From Mycolicibacterium palauense (GTDB taxonomy: Bacteria; Actinomycetota; Actinomycetes; Mycobacteriales; Mycobacteriaceae), in NCBI RefSeq assembly GCF_002592005.1, contig NZ_NVQF01000015.1:1-64000 (forward strand): a stretch of DNA of 64,000 bases. Direction: 5' to 3'. Both the position numbers and the translations under genes were made by a program. Positions 1 through 8,415 of this stretch are shown piece after piece. The number at the start of each line of letters is the position of its first letter. Within the stretch, counting starts at the first letter, position 1. Under the pieces are notes generated by a model. That model made no database searches and had not been told where the DNA came from. It saw only the letters and a list, made by a program, of their open reading frames with translations.

Positions 1-898
1 CCAGCACCGCCAACGCCAGGGGCGAGGGTGTGGCGGGGGCCGGGGTGGTGGTGTTGGCGCTGAAGGGGGCGAACACCGCCGAGATCAGGTTGGTGGCCAG
101 CGTGATGAACGCACCGGGTTGGGCCTGCAACGCCGGAGCCGGTTGCTGCTGATCGAGCGTGACCGCCGCCGCGGCGGGCTCCGGCGTCGTGGTGGGGATG
201 GTCGGCAGGAGGGCCGATGCCCGGGCAGCACTCTGCTGCGGCTGAGGGGTATCCTCGACGCTGATCTCGAAGGTATCGCTGCCCTCCAGGGCGGTGCGTT
301 GCACGGCTGGGGCCTGCTCGGTGACGGGCTGTGTCACCGGGGCCGGGGCGTGATCTGAATCCGACCCGTCGCCGGCGGCGCCGTTCGAGCTCGAAGATTC
401 GTCGCCTTGTCCGACAGCTGAGCCATGCTCGGCGCCCTCGTCGTCATCGAGGTCGGCCTCGAGGTCGGTGGCGGCGGCTTCCTCGGTGTCGCTGTCGCTG
501 TCGCTGTCGGTGTCGTCCTCGGTGTCGTCGAGGCCGGTGTCGGCGTCGGTATCCTCGTCGAGGTCGATCTCGTCGCTGTCCTCGTCGCCCTCGGCCTCAC
601 TGTCGCCGTCAGGATCCGTGTCCGTACCGCCACCCGATCCCGAACCGGGGCCTGTGTCGGTGTCGGCGGCGGTGTCGGCGGCGGTGGTGTCGGCGTCGCT
701 GTTGCCGGTGTTCGATTCGGAAGAGCCGCCCTCGGACTGCCCTGTGGTGGCCCAGGCGGGTGCGACCGGGCCGGCGATGGCGCAGCCGACACCGAGTGCG
801 ACCGCCAGCGCGCCGATGCGGCCCACATGGGCGCCCAGCCCGCCAGCGGCTGTCTCGTCGCGGCCGGGGGTGTATCGAACCGCGCTGTGCCTACCCAT
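1..898 (-). CDS. Secreted mycobacterial protein with acidic low-complexity region, N-terminal part (runs off the left edge)
   Basis: An open frame runs without a stop from the ATG at 898 to the window edge, about 299 codons. A GGGGAG ribosome site lies just upstream of the ATG. Residues 1-50 form a long signal peptide: a charged start (MGRHSAVRY), a hydrophobic core (ALAVALGVGCAIAG) and an AWA cleavage site near residue 50. Residues of about 55-165 are almost entirely D, E, S, T, G and A. A Pro/Thr/Ala linker follows, then a hydrophobic segment reaching the edge (SPLALAVL). This N-terminal architecture is familiar from large exported mycobacterial proteins with Ig-like, VCBS or hydrolase domains further on. 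The functional domain lies outside the window, so no activity is assigned. Confidence 0.75.
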   Translation of the reverse strand, partial: MGRHSAVRYTPGRDETAAGGLGAHVGRIGALAVALGVGCAIAGPVAPAWATTGQSEGGSSESNTGNSDADTTAADTAADTDTGPGSGSGGGTDTDPDGDSEAEGDEDSDEIDLDEDTDADTGLDDTEDDTDSDSDSDTEEAAATDLEADLDDDEGAEHGSAVGQGDESSSSNGAAGDGSDSDHAPAPVTQPVTEQAPAVQRTALEGSDTFEISVEDTPQPQQSAARASALLPTIPTTTPEPAAAAVTLDQQQPAPALQAQPGAFITLATNLISAVFAPFSANTTTPAPATPSPLALAVL

Positions 899-1321
899 CA
901 ACAAACTCCCCTAGCAAATTGATTCGGATGCGACCCGCAGCGACCGGCGAGAACGCGTTATAGCACTGAACCAGCAGCGCGCGGCCTCACCAAGCCATCC
1001 ATAAAGCGAAACTGGGCAGACCTGGCAAACCTGCCGGATCAGGGGAATGTAGGAAACGTAGCTGTCGACCCCGGCCTGTGTATAGAGGGAAGACCCTTGC
1101 ATGCCACCCTCGGAATCGCACTTGCTGCCTGCTGCGCGGGCATGAAAGTCGGGGCCGCCCGGGGCGCACGCGGGGTTGGCGCAAAGCGTGCAGGCTCAGT
1201 TCCGGGGGCAGCCCGGCGCGCCGCCGAAACGAGGTGGACGAGCGTCCCAGGGCGCCCAACGACAGCCTGCCTGAGCATTGCAGGGCCATAGCGCAGGGGA
1301 GCGGTCGGCGGTCGCAAACAA
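899..1321. other. Intergenic region without a convincing gene
   Basis: No frame in these 420 bases has convincing protein character. The segment next to 898 must hold the promoter of the secreted-protein gene; a TATAAC box lies on the minus strand at about 957-962, but no clear -35 element is visible. The rest probably marks the border between core chromosome and the acquired island. Confidence 0.4.
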
Positions 1322-1462
1322 CTGCCGACCTTCGGATGCCGTGTGATCGCGCGTTTCGTCGAGTTCACCAACGACTATCCGTGGCGCTGGCACGCGAACG
1401 ACGTCGATCAACTCCTGGCTGATCTGCGGTCGCAAGCGACACCAATTGTCGGCGTCGCCTGA
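1322..1462 (+). pseudogene. Tyrosine recombinase (integrase) fragment
   Basis: The frame reads RVIARFVEFTNDYPWRW, then a short helix with DVDQLLADLRSQ, and stops with TGA at 1460-1462. The R-F-x-E-F-T-N-x-Y-P-W-x-W pattern followed by D-V-D-x-x-L-x-x-L-R is typical of the N-terminal SAM-like DNA-binding domain of actinobacterial phage-type integrases. Only about 40 residues remain and nothing downstream continues the protein, so the catalytic domain (R-H-R-Y) is gone. It is a scar of the element that probably delivered the neighbouring defence genes. Confidence 0.6.
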
Positions 1463-1571
1463 AAGCTAACCCCGTGTCGGCGGGGTGGGTTCAAGCCAAC
1501 GTCGCAACACCGACGGACTTTTCAGGGATGGCACGAGGGTGCACTGGCGATGATTGGTGCGGGCACGCCCT

Positions 1572-1621
1572 GGGGAAGTAGTCGCGCAGCAGTCCGTTCG
1601 TATTCTCGTTGCTGCCGCCGT
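1572..1621 (-). pseudogene. IS30-family transposase fragment
   Basis: On the minus strand the sequence encodes GSNENTNGLLRDYFP, very close to the hallmark C-terminal motif of IS30 transposases (GSNENTNGLLRQYFPKGTDL), which contains the catalytic glutamate. The match ends abruptly on both sides and no terminal repeats were found. It is a short relic inside the left border of the defence island. Confidence 0.6.
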
Positions 1622-1671
1622 AATCTGCACGGCACCCCGGCTGCGGATTCAGATGTCGCGTCGGCGCAGCT

Positions 1672-2214
1672 TCAGACGAAGTCCCCGACGTTCGGCGGCG
1701 GCATGCGGTCAGGGAACAAGCGCATCACCGCCTCGACCTCGGCGGCGATGCCTACGGGCCGATCAAGCGGGAGCACCGCGGATCCGTCGATGTCGAAGAC
1801 CTGGGCCAGCATGTGGACGAGGTCCACTTTGACCGCCTGGGAGAACGATTCGCCATCAAACGGGGAGATCAGCTGCGCGCGCTCCGTTGAATACTCGACG
1901 GTGTTCTGGCTGCGTGCGAGGCGGGGTCTCGAGAGGTTCGCGTTACGGGTGATTCGGCACGCGCGACTGCTGATTGAAGCCTTGCTGTTGATAGTCACCA
2001 GGCGCCCCAGCGGGTCTTCAGCGATGAAATCTTCAGGGTTGTCGCGGGTAGGTTTGCCTAGGACGTCGGGCACCATGCCGACGAGGTCATCCTGGCATGC
2101 GAGCAGTCCGTATCCTTTGGCCAGCAGGAGCCGGGCGGTTACTTGTTCGCCGAGGTTCCCAATCGCCACGAAATTGCGTGTGCGACGCCACAGGGTGAGT
2201 CTCATTAGGTTCAT
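1672..2214 (-). CDS. Kiwa-associated protein with PD-(D/E)XK-like layout
   Basis: The 180-residue protein begins 18 bases after kwaB on the same strand, so it looks like the third gene of the Kiwa operon. Residues 19-38 (GNLGEQVTARLLLAKGYG) resemble the first helix of restriction-like nucleases with E23. Residues 60-78 (PEDFIAEDPLGRLVTINSK) resemble the core hairpin, with D62 and a terminal N76-S-K78 where a catalytic E-x-K is expected. This GxxGE ... DF-A-D ... xxK order is seen in many nuclease-like defence proteins, but N in place of E may mean altered or lost catalysis. The C-terminal third is helical and unrecognised. No strong ribosome site is visible; a second ATG lies at 2205. The nuclease assignment is inference. 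Confidence 0.6.
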   Translation of the reverse strand: MNLMRLTLWRRTRNFVAIGNLGEQVTARLLLAKGYGLLACQDDLVGMVPDVLGKPTRDNPEDFIAEDPLGRLVTINSKASISSRACRITRNANLSRPRLARSQNTVEYSTERAQLISPFDGESFSQAVKVDLVHMLAQVFDIDGSAVLPLDRPVGIAAEVEAVMRLFPDRMPPPNVGDFV

Positions 2215-2232
2215 GGCCGGAAAATGATGGTC

Positions 2233-3138
2233 CTACGGCCGCGTACGCTTGCTGCCAGCGGCGTATCGATCGCGGGAAAAGCCTCCGGTGAAAAGATCTT
2301 CGTTGAGCAGTTGGAGCACCAGTTTGACGTTGCTCTCCGTCACCTTCAATTTGTCACCGACCATGAGATCGTCGAGGTCGTAGCCGTGCCGGGCGATCTC
2401 ATCTTTGAGAGTCTGCGGTGTCATCGCCTTGATGTGTGGACGTTCCCTGACAGCGAGGAACTTTCGCCGATAGAATTGATTTCTATTGAGGGCTGAAACG
2501 AGGGTATCGGAGCTTCCGTCGACCATCGGAATTGTCTGGGCGACGTCGTTGACCCAGTCGCCGGTCTTGGCGAGCACCGCCGCGGAGTCTTTGAACATCC
2601 CCTCGAATGCATTTTTGTTCAAAATATATATTCTATCGGCGGTGATGATGGCGTCATAGCGGTCATCGAACGCGAATATTGGTGTCTGAATCCAGTCCAG
2701 GCTGCCATCGAATAATGTGGCCACCACTGACTTGCGAGCGAGTTGTATGGGGGAGCGTTTCCTGACGAAGATGCTGCGGTTCTTGCCGTGGCCAAACAAT
2801 ACCGCGTGGCACGTAAGGTTTTTGTCTTTCAGCTCGTCTTTGGTGGCAAGTGGCAGAGAAGCTCCTTTCGACAATTCTTGGAGCAGCACTTCATCGAACA
2901 ATGTATCGCGATCGGCCTCGAAGTGAGAATTGTCTTCCAAATCGGCGTCCGGAGCATAGCTCGCCGGGTTGATCAGCGATGCTACTGCCGCATCTGCGTG
3001 CTTCCTAAGCGTATTGCCGACGGCGTCAGTCACTTTGATCGCACGCCCGATTGCCTTCTTGCCGGCTGTCCACGCGACAACGAGTTGCAGGTTTCCGGCG
3101 GTGGTCGGCGGCGTGTGGTTGGTCAAGGTTGGTGCCAT
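2233..3138 (-). CDS. kwaB: KwaB, DUF4868 protein of the Kiwa anti-phage system
   Basis: The 301-residue length and the central stretch RIYILNKNAFEGMF (residues 169-182), preceded by an F-D-D-R-Y-D-A-I segment, fit the DUF4868 family that defines KwaB. In described Kiwa systems KwaB works with the membrane protein KwaA and binds or acts on phage DNA. Here it starts 32 bases after a four-helix membrane protein matching KwaA, which is the expected gene order. The body (about 1-120) is mixed alpha/beta with no recognised catalytic motif. The coding sequence contains markedly AT-rich stretches (for example 2612-2634) unlike the surrounding chromosome, which supports horizontal transfer. The ATG at 3138 was chosen because it lies just after the upstream stop. 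Confidence 0.8.
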   Translation of the reverse strand: MAPTLTNHTPPTTAGNLQLVVAWTAGKKAIGRAIKVTDAVGNTLRKHADAAVASLINPASYAPDADLEDNSHFEADRDTLFDEVLLQELSKGASLPLATKDELKDKNLTCHAVLFGHGKNRSIFVRKRSPIQLARKSVVATLFDGSLDWIQTPIFAFDDRYDAIITADRIYILNKNAFEGMFKDSAAVLAKTGDWVNDVAQTIPMVDGSSDTLVSALNRNQFYRRKFLAVRERPHIKAMTPQTLKDEIARHGYDLDDLMVGDKLKVTESNVKLVLQLLNEDLFTGGFSRDRYAAGSKRTRP

Positions 3139-3170
3139 CCCAACTTGGGCGATGTTATCTTCGCGTCCGG

Positions 3171-3686
3171 TTACGGCTTTGCCATGAGCAGGAGATCGTC
3201 GCTGATTCTATACGCCACGATATCGTCTCCGACAAGAACTCGGGTGCGGCAGACCAGGTGCCCTCGTAGGCCATTGGTATCCGTGAATGCATACACGCGC
3301 CACCCAAATACGAATAGGGTCGGATTTACCTGGATCATATCCGTTCGGATATGCACTAGGTAGGCGACGACGAGGAACAAACCGTAGGCAGCCAGATCTG
3401 GAGTGGTCGGGTTGCTGGTAGTGAGGAACGGAAGCAGATAGCCCGCCAAATACGCCGAGGCACCATTGCCGGCCGGGTCGATGGCGCAGATCGTGTAGTC
3501 AGCAGGCGCGCTGGTCTTATAGATAGCCAGGATCAGCGGAAGCAACATCAACCCCGCGAAGGCGAGTACGCCGAAGAGGATCCTCAGCTGGCTGTCTTCG
3601 AAACGAATCGCGAGCATGCCGAACAACGGTGCATACGAAGACAGGAACATCAGCGGCTTCGTGAGCACGCCCATGCCGTCCGCCAT
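3171..3686 (-). CDS. kwaA: KwaA, four-helix membrane protein of the Kiwa system
   Basis: The 171-residue protein has four predicted membrane segments at about residues 10-28, 36-56, 73-90 and 98-113. The first begins with LMFLSSYAPLF. A soluble tail (NPTLFVFGWRVYAFTD ...) of beta character follows. This layout and the downstream DUF4868 gene identify it as KwaA, the membrane-embedded partner that senses infection in described Kiwa systems. The ATG at 3686 is preferred because AGGTGG lies four bases upstream; an in-frame ATG at 3704 lacks a ribosome site, and the longer open frame to 3995 reads like non-coding sequence. Family members are often slightly longer, so six extra residues cannot be excluded. 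Confidence 0.78.
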   Translation of the reverse strand: MADGMGVLTKPLMFLSSYAPLFGMLAIRFEDSQLRILFGVLAFAGLMLLPLILAIYKTSAPADYTICAIDPAGNGASAYLAGYLLPFLTTSNPTTPDLAAYGLFLVVAYLVHIRTDMIQVNPTLFVFGWRVYAFTDTNGLRGHLVCRTRVLVGDDIVAYRISDDLLLMAKP

Positions 3687-4184
3687 ATTGCCACCTGAAT
3701 TCATTGCCGTGATATCGCTGCGGCCCGCTGCGCAGTGGTGTTGGAGCGCCTTTTCGGGTGTCATGAACGTACCCTCGGATACCGACACGCGTGGGCTATG
3801 TCCAGTGCAAAGTGGGTGTTCAAGCATCGTCTGCACCGGTTCGGACCCGCATAGTGCGCCGCCCGAGAGTAATAAAACTCGACGCAGAGTCCCACTATCA
3901 ACACGACCGCCAGGCCGCCGCCGACGCCCCTGAAGCTCTACGACGACCCCACCGGTGCCAGGCCAACACGCTCGGCTGAACGCGAAAACATGCAATCGTC
4001 GGGTTCAATCCGGACGAACGTGACAGCGCCGAAAAAAGCGAGTTCATCTGGTTGGCCTTATGCAGTAATGAGCGCTGGCCGATCCGGCCGGCCGGCAGAG
4101 GTACGGTTACTCGAGTCCACGGCAGGCGTCATTGGCCGGGTCCAGCCACGACTGTCCGGCACTTATTCAACGAGGAGGCAAGGA
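3687..4184. other. Intergenic region between kwaA and a GNAT gene
   Basis: This 500-base gap between divergent genes must contain both promoters. No intact gene is visible. One short plus-strand stretch around 3990-4075 reads GFNPDERDSAEKSEFIWLA, which has coding character, but it has no start and runs into a stop, so it may be a gene relic. A GAGGAGGCAAGG ribosome site precedes the GNAT gene. Confidence 0.4.
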
Positions 4185-4679
4185 ATGGTCGCCCTGACGT
4201 ACAGGGAAGCGCGTGCTGCAGAATACGAAACGATTGCGGCGATGCACTACAAGCTGTGGAAGAAGACGCATCAGGGTGTTCTCAAGCCTTTCATAATCGA
4301 CTCTGCGGACGAGGCGATGTTTCCCGGCGAGTACCGCAGATTACTCGCACGCGCCGGCTGGAAGCTGCACGTTGCCGACAACGAGGGCGAAATAGTTGGC
4401 TTGATTATTTTTGGACCAGACCCCCTGCACCCTGACAGAGTGGAAATAGACTCGATCTACGTCAGCGAGCAGCGCAAGGGGATTGGTAGCCATTTGCTAT
4501 CGCTTGCGCTGCAATCGCAGCCCGGAGCTGACGCAACTCTCTGGGTGCTCGCAGGCAACAACGACGCACGCAAGTTCTACGAAAAGCACCACTTTCGCCT
4601 TGACGGTCGCAGGCAAGATTACCCGGTGCCTGCGGGAGTGCTCACGTCACCGGAGGTTGGCTATACACGTCGCGCATAG
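4185..4679 (+). CDS. GNAT-family N-acetyltransferase
   Basis: The 164-residue protein has the GNAT fold order. An N-terminal helix pair (residues 1-45) is followed by beta strands ending IVGLIIFGPDP, then strand 4 and the acetyl-CoA loop ISIYVSEQRKGIGSHLLS-like: it reads DSIYVSEQRKGIGSHLL, i.e. the R/Q-x-x-G-x-G/A motif. The C-terminal segment NNDARKFYEKHHF is the usual N-x-x-A-x-x-F-Y-x-x-x-G/H-F helix. The substrate cannot be read from sequence. It lies alone on the plus strand between Kiwa and CBASS. The ATG at 4185 is preferred because GAGGAGG lies about 8 bases upstream and the frame before it lacks protein character. It may be island cargo or part of an incomplete toxin-type GNAT module, but no RHH partner was seen. 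Confidence 0.8.
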   Translation: MVALTYREARAAEYETIAAMHYKLWKKTHQGVLKPFIIDSADEAMFPGEYRRLLARAGWKLHVADNEGEIVGLIIFGPDPLHPDRVEIDSIYVSEQRKGIGSHLLSLALQSQPGADATLWVLAGNNDARKFYEKHHFRLDGRRQDYPVPAGVLTSPEVGYTRRA

Positions 4680-4847
4680 CCGACGATCTTGGTACTGCTG
4701 CTCCCACCAACATGGTTTTTTCACATTGCACTTGGCGGTCGACGGCACAACCGGGATGGCGATCCCCGGCAGGGCTGATCGAGGTTTGTTGCCTCGCCCG
4801 GATGGCTACCAAAATTTGCATGCGGGTGTTGGGCCGTACGGGCGAAC

Positions 4848-6290
4848 CTAGACGTCCACAGTGAAGGCATGCTCGTAGCCTTGTGGGCCGAGATGTTCGT
4901 AGACGAGTGTCGTCGTTACGCGGTTCCAGTGGTGTCCGAGGAGTACAGCCAGGCCGAGCGGGCCGATGAGGAAAAGATGCAGTGCTCCGGAGCCGCCGTG
5001 GTTGCGTGCGAGATCGCGGATGGCGACGGCGAGGCTGTTGGCTGCCACGGGTGTCGTCACCGCGCTCGGACCCCATCCTGCCGCGGGGGTGGCGGTCAGA
5101 ATCGTCTCGACTGGCAGCGCGTTCTGAACAATCCAGTCGGTCGCCTGACTGGCCGCGTTGGCGGCAACGTTGACGATCAGTGCGCTGTCAGAGCCTTGCC
5201 CGATGTGATTCTCGGTCACGGCGAGGCCGAAGGGCATGGTGGCGACTTCACTCGTCCACAGTTGGTCGTTTTGCCGAATGCCGACCTCATAACGCATGAC
5301 CCGCAGCAGTTCAGTGCCGAGCAAGAAGCCCGTTGCTTGACGCATGTGCCCCGTCGCCAAGATGCGACGGGAACTACCGAGTTGCACTGGCAAATCGGCA
5401 ATTTCAGCCGCAAGATCCGCCCACGTATACGGCGGTGCGGGGGCGGCCCGTTCCCGCGGCTTTTCTCCGGAGATGCGCTCTACCCAGTCGATGCTGACGG
5501 CAGCTTGGTCGGCGAGCTCGTCGTGCTTGATGGTCGCGATCGACACGGTGGTCCATGGTGAGCCGGCCTGAAGATCCCGCGTGGTGACGGCTTCGTTGAT
5601 GTCTGCCAGGGTCAGTCGGCGATGCCCGGCGATGACTTGCTGGGATACCCACTTCGTGCCCTGGTCGATGGCATTGTCGTCCGATCGCAAACCGTTGGCG
5701 GTCATCAGAAGGGCGACCTCCTCGCGTAGACGTGGATAGTCATAGGCGATGTCGAAGTGGAGGTCGTCGAGCAGGGCCATCAGCGCGGGCTCGTCGGTGC
5801 CCGCGGCCGTTGCCCATGCTGCCCGTGCTTTCCCGCGCCCTGAGTTCAGTCCACCTTGGGCGGCGCGGGGGACCAGTCTGCTATCGCGTCCATCTCGATC
5901 CTTGAGCAGGACGTCGGTGGGATCGGGCGGACGGTTAGTGGCGAGCCGCATTTCGACGGGATCGCCATTGGCGGTGAGGATTTTGTGTGTCGTCGCGAGT
6001 TTCTTGAGAATGCCCTCTTCGTCTAGGTAGGTCAGTCCGACCGGCATGCGGTTGTCGACGGCGTGTTTGGTCTGTGTGTACACGTGCGGGGGGTGCTGCC
6101 GGTGGCGTACGACGTCGTCGCCGTTGCCCACGCCGGGTTCTTCGACACCGACGGCGATCGTGGGGTTGTCGGTGTTTCCCGTCAGGTTGTGGTGCAGCGC
6201 TTCCATGCACGCCCGCCAGACGTGCAGCCACTGGTATTCGTCGCCGGTGATGCGGACGCCGGTGGCGCTGGGCATGTCGTTGCCGGTCAT
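4848..6290 (-). CDS. cap4: Cap4-like CBASS effector: nuclease domain fused to SAVED domain
   Basis: The 480-residue protein starts with ATG at 6290, overlapping the JAB-gene stop as ATGA. Residues 16-80 show a restriction-endonuclease layout: GDEYQWLHVWRACMEAL helix, acidic E50/E51, D58/D59, then YTQTK (Q73-x-K75), matching the D/E ... QxK site of Cap4 nucleases. The C-terminal 190 residues look like a SAVED domain: HLFLIGPLGLAVLLGHHWN followed by a T-L-V-Y-E-H strand is the conserved end of the family. In type II CBASS such effectors bind a cyclic oligonucleotide through SAVED and then cut DNA. The gene is intact, unlike the synthase and E2-E1 genes upstream. Confidence 0.82.
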   Translation of the reverse strand: MTGNDMPSATGVRITGDEYQWLHVWRACMEALHHNLTGNTDNPTIAVGVEEPGVGNGDDVVRHRQHPPHVYTQTKHAVDNRMPVGLTYLDEEGILKKLATTHKILTANGDPVEMRLATNRPPDPTDVLLKDRDGRDSRLVPRAAQGGLNSGRGKARAAWATAAGTDEPALMALLDDLHFDIAYDYPRLREEVALLMTANGLRSDDNAIDQGTKWVSQQVIAGHRRLTLADINEAVTTRDLQAGSPWTTVSIATIKHDELADQAAVSIDWVERISGEKPRERAAPAPPYTWADLAAEIADLPVQLGSSRRILATGHMRQATGFLLGTELLRVMRYEVGIRQNDQLWTSEVATMPFGLAVTENHIGQGSDSALIVNVAANAASQATDWIVQNALPVETILTATPAAGWGPSAVTTPVAANSLAVAIRDLARNHGGSGALHLFLIGPLGLAVLLGHHWNRVTTTLVYEHLGPQGYEHAFTVDV

Positions 6291-6832
6291 GCGGAGGCTC
6301 CTGGCAGGTCGGTGGTGGGTGCGTGAGGGCCGTTCGTTGCGTGATCGCGGTGGTCGGTGCGTGGTGTGTGCCCGGGAAGTCCGCCCGTCAGTGTGAAGGT
6401 GCAGGCGCGGGGGATCAGGGTGACGATGCGTCGGGCATCGAGGGTGTATCCGTGTTCGGTTCTGCGGACCACGATCTGGGTTGGATTGGGTTGTCGTGGC
6501 GTTGTGATCGAGATGAGGGCAAGCGATGCGAGATCGGTGGGGCTGTGGCCGACGTCGTGGGGGTGACTGTGCCAGTCGCCGAGGTATCCGAGTCGGTGAT
6601 CGGCCGTGCGTGCGGCGAGCACGGCGGGGTGGTCGGTGCCGCCGGGGATGCGGTAGTGAGATCGGCCCCGATCGGCGGTGGGGATTTCGATGGCGGTGAT
6701 CACCCATGGATGCCCGTCCAGGTAGACGCCGACCAGGATGCCGCCCGTTTCGTCGGGGTGTGCCTGCGCGGCAGCGGTTGTCATGGTGGTGTGGGCGGCC
6801 TCGGTGAGCCACAGTTGTGTACTGGTGTTCAC
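6287..6832 (-). CDS. cap3: Cap3-like JAB/JAMM isopeptidase of type II CBASS
   Basis: The 181-residue protein carries a complete JAMM zinc site: E29 in DETGGILVG, then DWHSHP (H88, H90), S97 and D100 in HSPTDLASL. This is the E ... H-x-H-P-x(6)-S-x-x-D signature of MPN+ metalloproteases. In type II CBASS Cap3 reverses the conjugation of the CD-NTase made by the E2-E1 protein Cap2. It starts three bases after the cap2 stop and overlaps the effector by four bases, so the three genes should be translationally coupled. The last 30 residues are rich in H, T, P and look disordered. No lesion is visible. Confidence 0.85.
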   Translation of the reverse strand: MNTSTQLWLTEAAHTTMTTAAAQAHPDETGGILVGVYLDGHPWVITAIEIPTADRGRSHYRIPGGTDHPAVLAARTADHRLGYLGDWHSHPHDVGHSPTDLASLALISITTPRQPNPTQIVVRRTEHGYTLDARRIVTLIPRACTFTLTGGLPGHTPRTDHRDHATNGPHAPTTDLPGASA

Positions 6833-6835
6833 GTG

Positions 6836-8407
6836 TCACTCCGAGGTTGTTGTGTCGGCGGGATCCACGATGCCGATGCGATGAAAAGGTGGGTTCATCG
6901 GGCTGAGCACGGTGATGCGTTCTTCGGGTCGCTGCCGCCGAGCGGTCAGCTCGTCGATGGCGGCGGCGGCGGTATCGGCTGCTGCGGTGAGCACCGCGCT
7001 GGGCGGGGCGTTGTTCACCGGTGCGGTGCATCCGAGTTCGAGGAAACCGGCGTGAGCCCGACCGTTGGCGTCGGTATCAGGTGGTAGTGCGACAAAGCGT
7101 GGGTCGGTCAGCCGTGCCGCGATCGGGGTGTCGCCGGCGGTTTGCCGCTGCACCCGCACCAGCGCGCCGTGGTGGAACAGGGCTCCCACGATGAGCGGTA
7201 CGCCCCGGCGCCGACATGTCTCAGCAAGCGCGGCTGTCAGCGGCAACACCCCGGTGCAATCGATGACTAGATCGACATCGGCGACCTGGGCGCGCAGCCG
7301 GGCTGGGTCGTAGGGCAGGTCGTCGTGGCCGGTCACCCCGGTCCAGGGGGCGTGCTGCTCGACGGCGGCCGCTACGGCGACGGTTTTGGAGCATCCCACG
7401 AAGTGGCGGGTGCTGACGTGGCGAACAACGTTGGTGCTGGTGAGGAAGTCGCGGTCGTACACGTGAAGGGTGCGTACGCCGCTGGAGGCGACGGCGACGG
7501 CGACGTGTCCGCCGACGGATCCGGCGCCAGCGATCAGTACCGTCTTGTCGGCGAGCAGGTCGGCATCGGGCCCTGCGCGTTGACGCAGCGCCTGCGCGTC
7601 GTTGGGGGTCGCAGCCAGCGCCGCCGTGCGCAGGGTGTCACCGGCGCCGGTGATGCCGACTACGACGGCGTCGTGGTCAGCATCGTGGCGGGGCCAGGCC
7701 AAGGCGATGAAATCGTGTCCGCTGCTGGGCTGGGGGAACACGGTGTCCGAACGTGCGGCGAGTCCACGTGCGAGGTTTCTGCGTTGGCGGCGCTTGAGTG
7801 CCGCCCGCACGTCGTCGAGGGTGCGCGGAGGGTCGGCCAGCTGGCCGAGCAGGTAGAACACTCCCGTGAGGACCGGTTTGCCGATGTTCCGAGGGTCTGG
7901 TGGGTTGCCGGTGCCGATGAGCAGCGAGTTGCCCTGGACAATGCCGAATACCTCGGCGGTGTACCCGGGTGTGCCGCCGGCGATCAGGTCGTGCAGCGGC
8001 AGTTCGGCGCGGTAGTAGCTTAGCGCGTCGTAGAGGCAGTACCCGTCGAGCGCGCGGTCCTCGGGGTTGAATCCGTCCTGGGCTGCGGCGGCCCATTGGT
8101 CGAGGCGGTCCCAGAGTCCTTGTAGTTCTCGGCCGTTGATTTAGGCCGGGTCGTCTTCGGACCACAGGCAGATGGTGCCCTGCGAGGCATGGCCGGTGCG
8201 CAGGCCGGGGACAACGACGTGGGCATAACGCAGTGGCCACCCGGGGTAGAACTGGATCCGCATGCGGGTTGCGTCGGTATGGGCGCGCAGACTCGGCCGA
8301 ATGGGCCCCGTCCAGCACGGCGCGTCGTGGTCGCCGTTGGGAGAAAATCCGGCATTGACCAGGTCGGAGCAGAACCGATCGAATGCGGCGTCGTCGTGGG
8401 TATCCAA
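6836..8407 (-). pseudogene. cap2: Cap2-like E2-E1 fusion, interrupted by an in-frame TAA
   Basis: Without the stop this would be a 523-residue Cap2. The N-terminal E2-like domain contains GTICLWSEDD with the presumed catalytic C80. The C-terminal E1 (ThiF-like) domain has a nucleotide loop LIAGAGSVGGH (residues about 292-302), DRDFLTSTNVVRH as the usual D-x-D-x(5)-N-x-x-R-H motif, and a late LGCTAPVNN cysteine segment. A TAA at 8141-8143 (codon 89) cuts the frame eight residues after the E2 cysteine; the same frame then continues as clear Cap2 sequence (INGRELQGLWDRLDQW). A GTG at 7861 could restart only the E1 half. The TTG start at 8407 follows AGCAGG and lies close to the cap1 stop. Either a true nonsense mutation or a sequencing error. 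Confidence 0.78.
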
Positions 8408-8415
8408 CAGCCTGC

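Noticed and set aside
911..1435. Several overlapping frames of 60-115 codons on both strands
   Set aside because: They are proline/arginine-rich, mutually overlapping and lack ribosome sites or domain motifs; only the short integrase piece at the end is recognisable.
6291..7031. Long N-terminal extension of the Cap4 frame, giving 727 codons
   Set aside because: It overlaps the intact JAB gene on the same strand in another frame and is H/R/T-rich without domain character; the ATG at 6290 with the ATGA overlap is the natural start.
8138..8146. Programmed readthrough or recoding of the TAA codons in cap1 and cap2
   Set aside because: TAA is not used for selenocysteine or pyrrolysine, and no stem-loop or readthrough context is visible; simple nonsense mutation is more likely.
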